Positions 1-9,327 of a stretch of 64,000 nt of DNA are shown one piece after another; position 1 is the first letter of the stretch, and every line of letters begins with the position of its first letter. The position numbers and the translations under genes were made by a program. The notes beneath the pieces were generated by a model. It was given only the letters and a program-made list of their open reading frames with translations, ran no database searches and was not told the DNA's origin. This DNA comes from DATMFV01 sp035555975 (lineage in GTDB: Bacteria > Verrucomicrobiota > Verrucomicrobiia > Chthoniobacterales > Chthoniobacteraceae): positions 1 to 64,000 of the forward strand of contig DATMFV010000004.1 in NCBI GenBank assembly GCA_035555975.1, read 5' to 3'.

Positions 1-1032
1 TCAACCCTCCATTGCCAAACACGGCGGCGTGGCTTCACCCTCATCGAACTGTTGGTGGCCACATCCATCCTGACACTGGTCGTGGTCTTGGTCTCCAGCC
101 TGACACACAGCGCCACCACGACCATTACTTCCAACACCCATCGGTTGGACGGCGACTCCCAGGCCAGAGAGTTCCTTAACCGGCTGGAACGCGACTTTGA
201 TTCGATGCTGATCCGACCCGACATCGACTACACAACCTTCAAGAACGCCCTCTATCCCGACACAGGCACCACCACGCAAATTGATAGCAATGACTGGTTT
301 GCGTTCTACGCCGAAAACCAGGGTTACTTTCCAGGAACGATTAATACAAACGACATCAGCCCCTATGCTGTCATCGGCTATGACGGCACCAATGACGACA
401 AAATCAACAAAGGCCCTGTTATCCAACGTCTATCCAAAGGTCTTGGCTGGCAGGCCAATAGCAATACCTGGAGAAACATTCGTTTTAATAAAAATCTGAG
501 AGATAACTTCGCCCCTCCCAGCTACAAACTCTTCTCCACCACAGCAAGCGACTATCCTGCCTTTCAGCAGGGAACATCAAAAGATCCCGACTTTAAAACG
601 GTCGGCGATCAGATATTCCGTTTCGAATACATGTACCTGCTAAAACGGGTGGTATTGGACGATGGAACCGTTCTTGAACCGGAACTCTCCATTGTCCCCT
701 TCCATATCCACCCCAAACCCGCCCCCGGCGACGCCCCCCTCCCCGATGCGATCAGGGGCATCCACGCATTTAGAGATGTCGACGCCATCGTGGTCGCCAT
801 TGCCGTACTCGACACAAAGAGCAGGGAGATGCAGGAACAGAAAGGTTTCGTGAAGCTCGTCTCCTCCCTTCCCGACATGACCGAGGCTGCTATAGCGCAG
901 GGCGACGATATCGAAAGCCTCTGGACATCCAAGCTCATCCACGAGTCCTTTCCCGAAAACTCCGGCCTTATTGAAACCGTTGCCGCCAACATTCGCATCT
1001 ATCAGCGTTACTACTACCTCAACAAAAAATAG
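1..1032 (+). CDS. Prepilin-like protein, Verru_Chthon cassette protein C type (5' partial)
   Basis: The gene begins before the window; 343 codons are visible. The frame is open from base 1 and reads RRRGFTLIELLVATSIL, the classic type IV prepilin cleavage/methylation motif (cut after Gly, then Phe, with Glu at +5) followed by a hydrophobic helix. The TTG at 52 is therefore an internal codon, not the start. The rest is a globular, exported-type domain with no motif I recognise. The large GspK-like gene follows after 11 bases, so the two are co-transcribed. Size, order and partner fit the Verru_Chthon cassette (protein C) known only from Verrucomicrobia. That family assignment is from memory of the family; the pilin motif is seen directly. 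Likely role: minor pseudopilin of a type II secretion/type IV pilus-like machine. Confidence 0.75.
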   Translation, partial: STLHCQTRRRGFTLIELLVATSILTLVVVLVSSLTHSATTTITSNTHRLDGDSQAREFLNRLERDFDSMLIRPDIDYTTFKNALYPDTGTTTQIDSNDWFAFYAENQGYFPGTINTNDISPYAVIGYDGTNDDKINKGPVIQRLSKGLGWQANSNTWRNIRFNKNLRDNFAPPSYKLFSTTASDYPAFQQGTSKDPDFKTVGDQIFRFEYMYLLKRVVLDDGTVLEPELSIVPFHIHPKPAPGDAPLPDAIRGIHAFRDVDAIVVAIAVLDTKSREMQEQKGFVKLVSSLPDMTEAAIAQGDDIESLWTSKLIHESFPENSGLIETVAANIRIYQRYYYLNKK

Positions 1033-1043
1033 GACTCCCTAAA

Positions 1044-4000
1044 ATGAAAGTAACCCAACGTCCCATCCCTCTTCCCAAGGGCAATCAGGGGGTAGCCATT
1101 GTCATCGTACTGTCTTTTGTCGTTCTCCTGACCGGTCTCGTTGTTGCGTTTTTTACACGGGCAACTACCCAGCGGCAGGTCGCCAACGCAGCCCTCAAGC
1201 AAAATCAGGTCGATCTCCTTGCGCAAAACGCTCTCTCCATCATTGTAGGCGATCTCAAGGACGAAATCCGTACCGGCTCGGAAAATCTCACAACCAATAC
1301 GACCATCAAAGCCCCCGCAGGCGATGATGACATTCCTGATGAAGCAATCTATTACCCCAAGCTCCCAACGGACGCTGTCCCCAAGCGAAGCGGGAATCCC
1401 TCAGGAAACACCAACCCGAACCTCATCCGCCGCAGTTGGTATGGGGACGATCATTTTGCATCCAACAGCAGTTCTATCACTGCTTCCTCCAATCAGCGCA
1501 AGGTCAGCCTCCTGCGATGGAATGCCCATGGTCTCATTCCTCCGGCAAGCGGCACCGACCTTACCCCCGCAGCCAATACCTTTACAGCTCCCGATTGGGT
1601 CCTTGTCACCAAGCTCGGACCCAAGGTCTTTGCCAGTTGGAACAACGATGACGGGCTGAACGACAGTACCGAAAACAACTATGTTACAGGGCGCTACGCC
1701 TATGCCATCTACGACGAAGGTGGGCTTCTCGACATCAATCTGGCGGGTTATCCCACCAAAACCAGCGACGACGAACTCGCCGAGTATAGGACCAAACCCG
1801 CCGTCGCCTACGCTGACTTGACCATGCTCGCTGAGTCAGCTTCTCCTCCTTCCAACAAGCCCAGTCTCACCACGACTGATATCGACGCCCTCATCGCGTG
1901 GAGAAATTACGCCACTACAAGCAACAACAGTCTGACCGACGGCCACCTGACCTTCCATGAAATGGTGGTGAACAATCGTGATGGATTTCTCAAAATTCCC
2001 TCCAAAGAATTTGGCACTGATGAACAGACTGACCAGGCGTTCACCAGCCGACAGTCACTCATCAAATTCTGGAAGAACAAGTTCCCCACGAAGTTGCATA
2101 TACTCCAATACCTCGCAACCTTTACGCGCGGCCTCAATCAGCCGTCGTACCAGCATCAGACCACCGAACCAGGACGGACCACCGCTGTCACGAAAGTCAA
2201 CCCTAACATCCTTGAAGAGCGCAACACAGCAAATGGTTTGCTGCCTCTGGTGCGGCAACGCTTCCCGCTCAGTCGTCTGGCATGGCTGACCAGTGAAGGT
2301 CCCAGCGCCGGCCTCAGCGGGACCACCGGCAAGGCGGGAACCATCCTGTCCCTGCTTACGAATACCGATCCCGAAAAGGGCTACGGTGTCAGTTTGAGTT
2401 TTCTCCAGGAAGGCACCGCCGACAATATCAGGGACTATTTTGGCCTTGTATGGAATGCCGGAAAATGGGACTACGTGCATGGGACTGGCGGGGCAATATT
2501 GACCCTGGAGGAGGTCGCCGCGCTCACGGGCACCAACAAAAGGGCTCCTAATTTCTTCGAACTCCTGAAAGCAGGCATCAATACCCATGCATTAGGTATC
2601 TCGATTACAGGAACCCCAAGCGCCACCGAAGACGCCTTGAAAGATGTTCAGATTTTCCAGATCGGGGCCAACGTCATCGACCAGGCGGATGTTGATTCGT
2701 TCCCAAGCGTCATCAATACCGGCGGAGGCGTTGAAGTCTATGGCGTGGAGAACCTCCCTTACCTCTACCGGGTTCGTAATACCCTTGTCAGAGTGACCGA
2801 GCCCAACCCTGATCCTGACCAGGCTGATGCAGAAAGGGAAGATATTCCAAACGGGGACCCCGCAAATCCCGTGCTCAAGGATCAAGGCCAGGCTGTTGTT
2901 CTTCTCCAACCTGAAATCTGGAATCCCCACCGCGCGCTCAAAGATAAGCGCTCCGAGTTGGCCTTCACGGGTGGATTGACACCCACCAAGTTTCGTTTTC
3001 ACGCCAACACCACCACCCCGAGGGTTGTGAAGTTGATCGCTACAGCCTATAACGACGAACCGTCGGCCGTCACTGACAGTATTTCACTGACATCGGCTAG
3101 TAGCTATGTTGACTTTGGGATCGCAGACTCCATTACCGGAACCACTACATTCAGGGAACCAACCCTTTTGAAGTATAAAACCTCTCCGGGCGATCCCAAG
3201 ATGGGCGGCACGGCTTTTGGAACAGCAACCTCGTTAGCTGGCGTAGATGAAGAAGAAGGCTTTACCGACATCAATGATGCGACCGCCGGATATATGGGAG
3301 TTTATCTTGGTGCGATGCCGCTTCGCTGGGTCTGGCAGGATTCGCACGGCACTGACATGATTCTTTCAGCCGCAAAAGCTAGTGCTGAATTTACCGATAC
3401 GGGCGATGTGGAGTTTGCCCTGGAATATCAAGACGGAACCGGGTCTACCGGCGCCTGGAAACCTTACGACCGTAAACCCAGTCCCGAAGATATTATCTCT
3501 TCTACCGGAATTCAGTCGCTGACATGGAAGGCCAAGGACAGCAGCGTCAATCCCACCAGCAATACCGAATCGTGGGCGACGACCATCGACCCAAGAACTT
3601 CGCGCTTTGGTATGTTCGCCGGAAGATCGACGGCAGCGACATCTCCCCTGCCTCCCGTCAACAACACGACGTCCATTACCAAAACCGATCAGGGTGCGCC
3701 TCAAACAGATTCCGGCGTCGACGTTTCAAGTCATTTTACTCCTCCCGCGACGTGGAAGAAAGGTGGCACAGGAACGTGGCTTGGCTTTCTCCAGCAGAAT
3801 ATTGTTACCACGGCTACAGAGCATCTTTACTACCCGGACCTCGATAACGTTGTCCGCAGGGCCAGCAATGCCGTCAATGATGCTGATGGCGACGGTCGCC
3901 CCATGAAGGCTGACAACGAAGAGGCGCGTCCCGCCGTTCTCAACCGTCCTCTTCATTCGGTGGCGGAACTCGGTTATGTTTTTTCCGACACTCCATGGAA

Positions 4001-4658
4001 AAATCTCGATATGTCGACCACGGAAAGCGCCTACGCTGCTCTTCTGGATCTCTTCTGCATCAATGAAAACAGCGACGATCCCGACGGGCTCGTTGCCGGA
4101 AAGGTCAATCTCAACACCCGGCAGCACGTAGTCTTGAAATCCGTTCTGAAAGGGGCCTACACCCGGGAGCCGTTCGTCATCAGTTCCGGTGCCGACCCCA
4201 AGGACGAACTGGACGCAACGTTGGCAGCCAAGATCGCTGAGGAGCTTTATAAGAAGACAAACACCGGGACAACACCGGAACCGCTCGTCAACCTGGCCGA
4301 ACTGGTCGGCGGGAGATGGAAGACCGGCTCCTCCGGCACGCCCATTGACGGAAAGACGGCTTATACCGGCTTTAGCAGCGTCCTCGACTTGTCAGGAACC
4401 TACACTTCAGGCTTTGAACTGCTTCAACTCATCCCCAACTACAAGGAAGCCACCATCCGGGCATTGGCCAACGTGGGTGAAACCCGTGTCTGGAATCTCC
4501 TGATCGACATTATCGCTCAGTCCGGACGCTACCGCATGAATGCCACCCAGCTTGAACATTTTAACGTGGAGGCTGAACGCCGTTACTGGGTTCATATCGC
4601 CATCGACCGGGCTACCGGCAAAATTCTCGATCAGAAAATCGAAATCGTCAAAGAATGA
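1044..4658 (+). CDS. Verru_Chthon cassette protein A-like, giant GspK-like pseudopilin
   Basis: 1204 residues. The N-terminus (about 10-35) has GNQGVAIVIVLSFVVLLTGLV, a prepilin-like hydrophobic segment of the kind seen in GspK, where Glu+5 is absent. Two further stretches recall GspK: GRYAYAIYDEGGLLDINLAG (about residue 215) and GKVNLNTRQHVVLKSVL (about 1015). GspK itself is about 320 residues, so this protein carries very large insertions. It overlaps the next gene by ATGA, which indicates translational coupling. In Verrucomicrobia a protein of this size next to a prepilin-like protein is named Verru_Chthon cassette protein A, of unknown function. A tip-capping role in a pseudopilus is inference from GspK. 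Start: ATG 11 bases after the previous stop. Confidence 0.75.
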   Translation: MKVTQRPIPLPKGNQGVAIVIVLSFVVLLTGLVVAFFTRATTQRQVANAALKQNQVDLLAQNALSIIVGDLKDEIRTGSENLTTNTTIKAPAGDDDIPDEAIYYPKLPTDAVPKRSGNPSGNTNPNLIRRSWYGDDHFASNSSSITASSNQRKVSLLRWNAHGLIPPASGTDLTPAANTFTAPDWVLVTKLGPKVFASWNNDDGLNDSTENNYVTGRYAYAIYDEGGLLDINLAGYPTKTSDDELAEYRTKPAVAYADLTMLAESASPPSNKPSLTTTDIDALIAWRNYATTSNNSLTDGHLTFHEMVVNNRDGFLKIPSKEFGTDEQTDQAFTSRQSLIKFWKNKFPTKLHILQYLATFTRGLNQPSYQHQTTEPGRTTAVTKVNPNILEERNTANGLLPLVRQRFPLSRLAWLTSEGPSAGLSGTTGKAGTILSLLTNTDPEKGYGVSLSFLQEGTADNIRDYFGLVWNAGKWDYVHGTGGAILTLEEVAALTGTNKRAPNFFELLKAGINTHALGISITGTPSATEDALKDVQIFQIGANVIDQADVDSFPSVINTGGGVEVYGVENLPYLYRVRNTLVRVTEPNPDPDQADAEREDIPNGDPANPVLKDQGQAVVLLQPEIWNPHRALKDKRSELAFTGGLTPTKFRFHANTTTPRVVKLIATAYNDEPSAVTDSISLTSASSYVDFGIADSITGTTTFREPTLLKYKTSPGDPKMGGTAFGTATSLAGVDEEEGFTDINDATAGYMGVYLGAMPLRWVWQDSHGTDMILSAAKASAEFTDTGDVEFALEYQDGTGSTGAWKPYDRKPSPEDIISSTGIQSLTWKAKDSSVNPTSNTESWATTIDPRTSRFGMFAGRSTAATSPLPPVNNTTSITKTDQGAPQTDSGVDVSSHFTPPATWKKGGTGTWLGFLQQNIVTTATEHLYYPDLDNVVRRASNAVNDADGDGRPMKADNEEARPAVLNRPLHSVAELGYVFSDTPWKNLDMSTTESAYAALLDLFCINENSDDPDGLVAGKVNLNTRQHVVLKSVLKGAYTREPFVISSGADPKDELDATLAAKIAEELYKKTNTGTTPEPLVNLAELVGGRWKTGSSGTPIDGKTAYTGFSSVLDLSGTYTSGFELLQLIPNYKEATIRALANVGETRVWNLLIDIIAQSGRYRMNATQLEHFNVEAERRYWVHIAIDRATGKILDQKIEIVKE

Positions 4659-5341
4659 AAAAGCTCCTTCTCCTTACCGCCATTGCTCTGGGCTGTAATG
4701 GCTTTCACCTCCAGGCGCAACAGGCCGCCGCGAAGGCGACGCCGCCTCCGGCACTTCCATCCGGCGAACTGGTGCGGCTCCGCGCTCCCGAATTCGCGCG
4801 CTGGGCAATCACAAAAAACCCAATTAAGCCGACGGAGGAAAAAAGCTTGCCGTTTTCCAGGAAAGTTGTCGTTACCAAGGCCGAGAAGGTGATGCGCGAA
4901 CAGATCGTAGACTCCAAGGGGCAGCAGTATGACAAGTGGTGCGTCGGTCCCAGCCAATATTCGTGGGATAAAAGCGTTAAGCGGTATTTAGCCTATACAG
5001 CGGGATCATTCCGCGGCGTAAAGCCGAATCCAAATTTTTACACTGATTACTCGGCGACGGATTTTCCGGGATTCGAATGGGTAACAAACGCACATTTTTC
5101 CGACGTGCGTAATGTGATGAATCGGGAATGCATTGTCTTTGAGTCGACCCCAAGCGAAGAGAAGGAACAGGCAACCGCCTGTTTCGACCTGGCGACGCGT
5201 CTGCCGGTCGTCCTGCGGGTTGGCAACGATACGCTTGTCTACGAGTTTCAAGGGAATCCACCGCGGCATCTCCCTCTTCCCCAGGCTCTTCAAAGCCAGC
5301 TCGAAGCTGAAGCGAAGCAGGCACAAGCAAAGGCACGCTAA
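4655..5341 (+). CDS. Secreted protein of unknown function in the Verru_Chthon cassette
   Basis: 228 residues starting at the ATG that overlaps the stop of the preceding gene (ATGA). Residues 1-22 (MKKLLLLTAIALGCNGFHLQAQ) form a signal peptide, probably cut near Ala-Gln-Ala. An Ala/Pro-rich linker and a globular domain with three cysteines follow (WCVGPSQ, NRECIVFES, ATACFDLA). The C-terminus is Gln/Ala/Lys rich and helical. I do not recognise a domain. Export signal plus coupling to two pseudopilin-like genes suggests an envelope partner or substrate of that machine, which is inference. Confidence 0.7.
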   Translation: MKKLLLLTAIALGCNGFHLQAQQAAAKATPPPALPSGELVRLRAPEFARWAITKNPIKPTEEKSLPFSRKVVVTKAEKVMREQIVDSKGQQYDKWCVGPSQYSWDKSVKRYLAYTAGSFRGVKPNPNFYTDYSATDFPGFEWVTNAHFSDVRNVMNRECIVFESTPSEEKEQATACFDLATRLPVVLRVGNDTLVYEFQGNPPRHLPLPQALQSQLEAEAKQAQAKAR

Positions 5342-5465
5342 TCAGATGAGGCGGGGCGGAAGCACCTTGGCTTAACCCTATTAGCGGTTCTGGAGATCCG
5401 GTCACTTTTTGAGATGACCGCTTCGCCTGCTTGTGCTTCAATCGGTAGCCCAAAACACGCCCATC

Positions 5466-6725
5466 ATGTCTACCGCCACCCCCTTCTCCCACGCCAAGGA
5501 AACCTACGCCGAATTCGGCGTCGATGTGGAAGCCGCTCTTGCCATGCTTGCGGCGACGCCGATTTCGCTGCATTGCTGGCAGGGGGATGACGTTGGCGGG
5601 TTTGAGAATGCGGGGGATGATCTTACCGGGAGCGGGCTTGCGGCCACGGGCAACTACCCCGGCAAGGCGCGCAACCTCGACGAATTGCGGAGCGACATTG
5701 CCAAGGCGCTTTCGTTGATCCCCGGCTCGCACCGGCTCAACCTCCATGCCTTCTATGCCGATCTCGGCGGCAAAAAGGTCGAGCGCAATGCGTACGGGGT
5801 GGAACAGTTCCAGAGCTGGATCGACTGGGCGCGGGAAGGCGGTATCGGGCTCGACTTCAACCCGACCTATTTTGCCCACCCCCTCGCCGCCGACGGGGCG
5901 ACGCTCTCCCATCGCGACCCCGCCGTCCGCCGTTACTGGATCGAACATGGCATCGCCTCGCGCCAGATCGCGGCCTCCATCGCGCAACAACTCGGCACCG
6001 CCACGGTCAATAATCACTGGATTCCCGACGGCTCCAAGGAAGCGCCGGTCGACCGCAAGGGACCGCGCGAACGGCTCGCCGCCTCGCTCGACGCCATTTT
6101 CGCCGCGCCGATCGGCTCGGGCCTCTGCCTCGACGCGCTCGAATCAAAGCTCTTCGGCATCGGCTCGGAGTCGTACGTCGTCGGTTCGCACGAGTTTTAC
6201 CTCGCCTACGCCGTCCGGCACCAGAAGCTCCTCTGCCTTGACGCCGGGCACTTCCACCCGACCGAAACCCTCGCCGACAAGGTCTCCTCCGTCCTGCAAT
6301 TCGTACCGGAACTCCTCCTCCACGTCAGCCGCGGCGTCCGCTGGGACAGCGACCACGTCGTCCTGCTCGACGACCCGACCCGCGCCGTCATGGAGGAACT
6401 CGTCCGCGGCGGCTTCCTCTCGCGCACGCATATCGGGCTCGATTACTTCGACGCGAGCATCAACCGCATCGCCGCCTGGACCATCGGCACCCGCAACACC
6501 CTCAAGGCGCTCCTCCTCGCCCTGCTCGAACCGCTCGACCTCCTCCGCCAGGCCGAAGGCGAAGGCGACTTCACGACCCGCCTCGCGCTGGGCGAAGAAC
6601 TCCGCACGCTCCCCGCAGGAGCCGTCTGGGACGAACATTGCCGCCGCCAGAACGTTCCCGTGGGGCATCGCTGGATCGAAGAGGTCAAGAGCTACGAACG
6701 GACCGTGCTGGCAGGGCGTTGTTAG
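5466..6725 (+). CDS. rhaA: L-rhamnose isomerase
   Basis: 419 residues from ATG 5466, the same length as E. coli RhaA; an in-frame GTG at 5433 would add 11 unsupported residues. It converts L-rhamnose to L-rhamnulose in the cytoplasm. Family hallmarks are present: ISLHCWQGDDVGGFE near residue 35, NHWIPDG about residue 180, and the metal-site motifs LDAGHFHPTE and WDSDHVVLLDD (about 260-300), which in the family supply His and Asp ligands for Mn/Zn. It stands alone here: no rhamnulokinase, aldolase or transporter lies in the window, so the rest of rhamnose use must be elsewhere. No clear Shine-Dalgarno precedes it. Confidence 0.93.
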   Translation: MSTATPFSHAKETYAEFGVDVEAALAMLAATPISLHCWQGDDVGGFENAGDDLTGSGLAATGNYPGKARNLDELRSDIAKALSLIPGSHRLNLHAFYADLGGKKVERNAYGVEQFQSWIDWAREGGIGLDFNPTYFAHPLAADGATLSHRDPAVRRYWIEHGIASRQIAASIAQQLGTATVNNHWIPDGSKEAPVDRKGPRERLAASLDAIFAAPIGSGLCLDALESKLFGIGSESYVVGSHEFYLAYAVRHQKLLCLDAGHFHPTETLADKVSSVLQFVPELLLHVSRGVRWDSDHVVLLDDPTRAVMEELVRGGFLSRTHIGLDYFDASINRIAAWTIGTRNTLKALLLALLEPLDLLRQAEGEGDFTTRLALGEELRTLPAGAVWDEHCRRQNVPVGHRWIEEVKSYERTVLAGRC

Positions 6726-6729
6726 AAGA

Positions 6730-6955
6730 CGCCGGACGCCGCATCCGGTCGGGCCAACGGCCCGGAATTCCTCAGCCCAGGCCAATCGGCCTGGGTCACG
6801 GTCAGAGAAGACCATGCAGCCTGAAGGGCGGCGATCCAGTCGGCGGGACCAGCATCAATATCGCACCCCGTTGGGGCGCAGATTTGATTTTCGCCCGATT
6901 TCCCAGGGCGTTGCCCTGGGGTGAGGAATGGTCGGCCCGTTGGGCCTTGGTATGG
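6730..6955. repeat. Dispersed GC-rich hairpin repeat (family 1), copy 1
   Basis: The gap between rhaA and the pterin dehydratase gene holds small palindromes strung together: GGGCCAACGGCCC, CCCAGGCCAATCGGCCTGGG, CACCCCGTTGGGG, CCCAGGGCGTTGCCCTGGG, and GGTCGGCCCGTTGGGCC. The words ATTCCTCAGCCC and GGGTGAGGAATGGTCGG flank the hairpins. The same words recur at 35225-35474 and 62915-62999, so this is a dispersed element, not a gene. Short open frames in it are by-products. Function unknown; it could form mRNA 3' structures. Confidence 0.7.
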
Positions 6956-7051
6956 ACGCGTGTCACGGTCGCTTGGGCTCCCGGAAGTCCTTGTTGACAA
7001 AGCCTCCTTTTGTTTTCGTGAGCCCGGCTCCGCTTCCAATCCCCTGTCCCC

Positions 7052-7336
7052 CTACTCCTCCAGCGTATCAACCTTCGCCGCGAGGTCAAAGTCCAGCTCC
7101 GTCAGCCCCCCTTCGCTGTGGGTGGAAAGAACCAGCCGCACCTTGTTCCACCGGATGTCGATGTCCGGGTGGTGCCCCTCTTCCTCCGCGATGTCGGCCA
7201 CGGCGTTGACGAAATCAATCGCCTGCCCGAAGTCGTCAAACTCGAACGTCCGCTCAATCGCCTTGCCGTCGGTCTCCCACTCGGGAATCCGCTTCATTTT
7301 CGTCTCAATGTCAGATGGTAAAACCAGTGATGCCAT
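7052..7336 (-). CDS. phhB: 4a-hydroxytetrahydrobiopterin dehydratase (pterin-4a-carbinolamine dehydratase)
   Basis: 94 residues, the usual length. It dehydrates 4a-hydroxytetrahydropterin, recycling the pterin cofactor of aromatic amino acid hydroxylases, or may act in moco/folate-linked roles in bacteria without a hydroxylase. The active-site signature is clear: EEEGHHPDIDIRWNKV (His55, His56, Pro57) and STHSEGGLTELD (His73). The start at 7336 is chosen because the upstream bases read GAGGAGG about ten bases before ATG; a longer in-frame extension upstream has no such site. No phenylalanine hydroxylase gene lies nearby, so the partner is not shown by context. Confidence 0.92.
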   Translation of the reverse strand: MASLVLPSDIETKMKRIPEWETDGKAIERTFEFDDFGQAIDFVNAVADIAEEEGHHPDIDIRWNKVRLVLSTHSEGGLTELDFDLAAKVDTLEE

Positions 7337-7837
7337 AACGCTTGTGATCCTCCTCTTTTTTCGCGGTGTCAACTCCGGATACCGGCCCGCGAAGACCGGT
7401 TTCCCGGCCCTCCGCCCCGCAGTTGTTCGCCTTCTTCGTGACATCGCCCTTGAACCATTCGCCGCGCGGGTGTAAAACGGATTTCTTCCTGACCTTCAAA
7501 GCCGGGCCTTCCCAAAAGAAAGAAGCCGGTTTTCAAGGTCGTGTTGAGACATTGAGAGCGACGGACACAGGATCGGTTCTTGAAACCGGAACGGAAACTT
7601 CGGAGACGGCTGGATTACCCTTCAGGCGCACTTCGAAGCATCCGCTCCGGAACGAAAAACGACCCTCTGCCCTCCCCGCCCCATGGCTCCGCGCGGCCTC
7701 TTCCATCGGTGCGACGTTTTTTTCGAACGATCCTGCTCCCCTGGTCCGGAGATCAGGTTGCCCGGAGACGATAACTTTCGCCGCCGGGTTTGGTTTAATT
7801 CAGAACCCAACCTTTAAACAACCCACCTTTTTTTCCA
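7337..7837. other. Intergenic region between phhB and cysK; no gene supported
   Basis: About 500 bases with divergent genes on either side, so it should hold both promoters. The last 60 bases before cysK are AT-richer (GGTTTAATTCAG, then a pyrimidine run ending CACCTTTTTTTCCA just before ATG). Open frames crossing it have unlike composition and no homology I recognise. I see no riboswitch fold I can name. Confidence 0.5.
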
Positions 7838-8803
<966 letters not shown>

Positions 8804-8823
8804 CGGGGATAACGGACCCTATC

Positions 8824-8944
8824 GGCGCTGGAGGGACGGCCTCCGCGCCGTCCGCCGCGTTGGACTCCGCTGATGAAACGGCTCGTCCGGCCCTCGGGCA
8901 TCCAACGCCACGGCGGACGCAGAGGTCCACCCTCCAGGGCGCTC
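8824..8944. repeat. Dispersed repeat family 2: inverted pair of TGGAGGG units
   Basis: The left unit (8824-8864) has GCGCTGGAGGGACGGCCTCC followed by a GCCGTCCGCCGCGTTGGA tail. The right unit (8901-8944) is its inverted copy, TCCAACGCCACGGCGGACGC through CCACCCTCCAGGGCGC. Together they can form a long hairpin around a short centre. Related single units lie at 13974-14020, 17914-17946, 47649-47692 and 54106-54132, so this is a dispersed family of intergenic palindromic elements. Confidence 0.75.
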
Positions 8945-9055
8945 CCGCGCCCGATCCATTCAAGACGCAACTTCCGATGCCTCCAAACCTGCACGGCACG
9001 ACTCCTGCTTCCGGTTAACCCCGGGGGCTGATGCTGCGCCGTCGGCCAACCCTTT

Positions 9056-9096
9056 GAAACGGAGAGATTTCCCCGGTGGGGAATTTCTCCGTTTCT
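9056..9096 (+). terminator. Hairpin terminator candidate downstream of cysK
   Basis: Arms GAAACGGAGAGATTTCCCC (9056-9074) and GGGGAATTTCTCCGTTTC (9078-9095) pair almost fully around a three-base loop. The following bases are TCTCTGTTTTGG, only partly T-rich. It separates cysK from the helicase gene. Confidence 0.5.
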
Positions 9097-9327
9097 CTGT
9101 TTTGGTCGTGGCTGGCGGAGGCTGCGGCGGCCTCCTTCAAGCCACACCGCACCCCTGGGCCAAGAAAGCGCTCTTTCCCGACAATTCCCCCTTGCGTTTG
9201 GCCCGGATTTCGACACCCTCTTCGTCTCTCTTTTTTCTTTTTTGGACTCCTCCTCTTCCTTTCAATCCGTGGTCCCCTACAGAACGCCCTTAACCACCCG
9301 AAAACAACCCTCTTCGTTTTTTATTAC

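Noticed and set aside
6730..6955. CRISPR array
   Set aside because: Hairpin units are not equal in length or spacing and have no spacers between identical repeats.
7311..7499. 62-residue minus-strand frame upstream of and overlapping phhB
   Set aside because: Basic, low-complexity-like sequence, no ribosome site, no family; overlaps the well-supported phhB start.
9076..9327. In-frame extension of the RapA gene
   Set aside because: It reads through the cysK terminator and AT-rich promoter-like sequence; the RapA N-terminal domain starts at ATG 9328.
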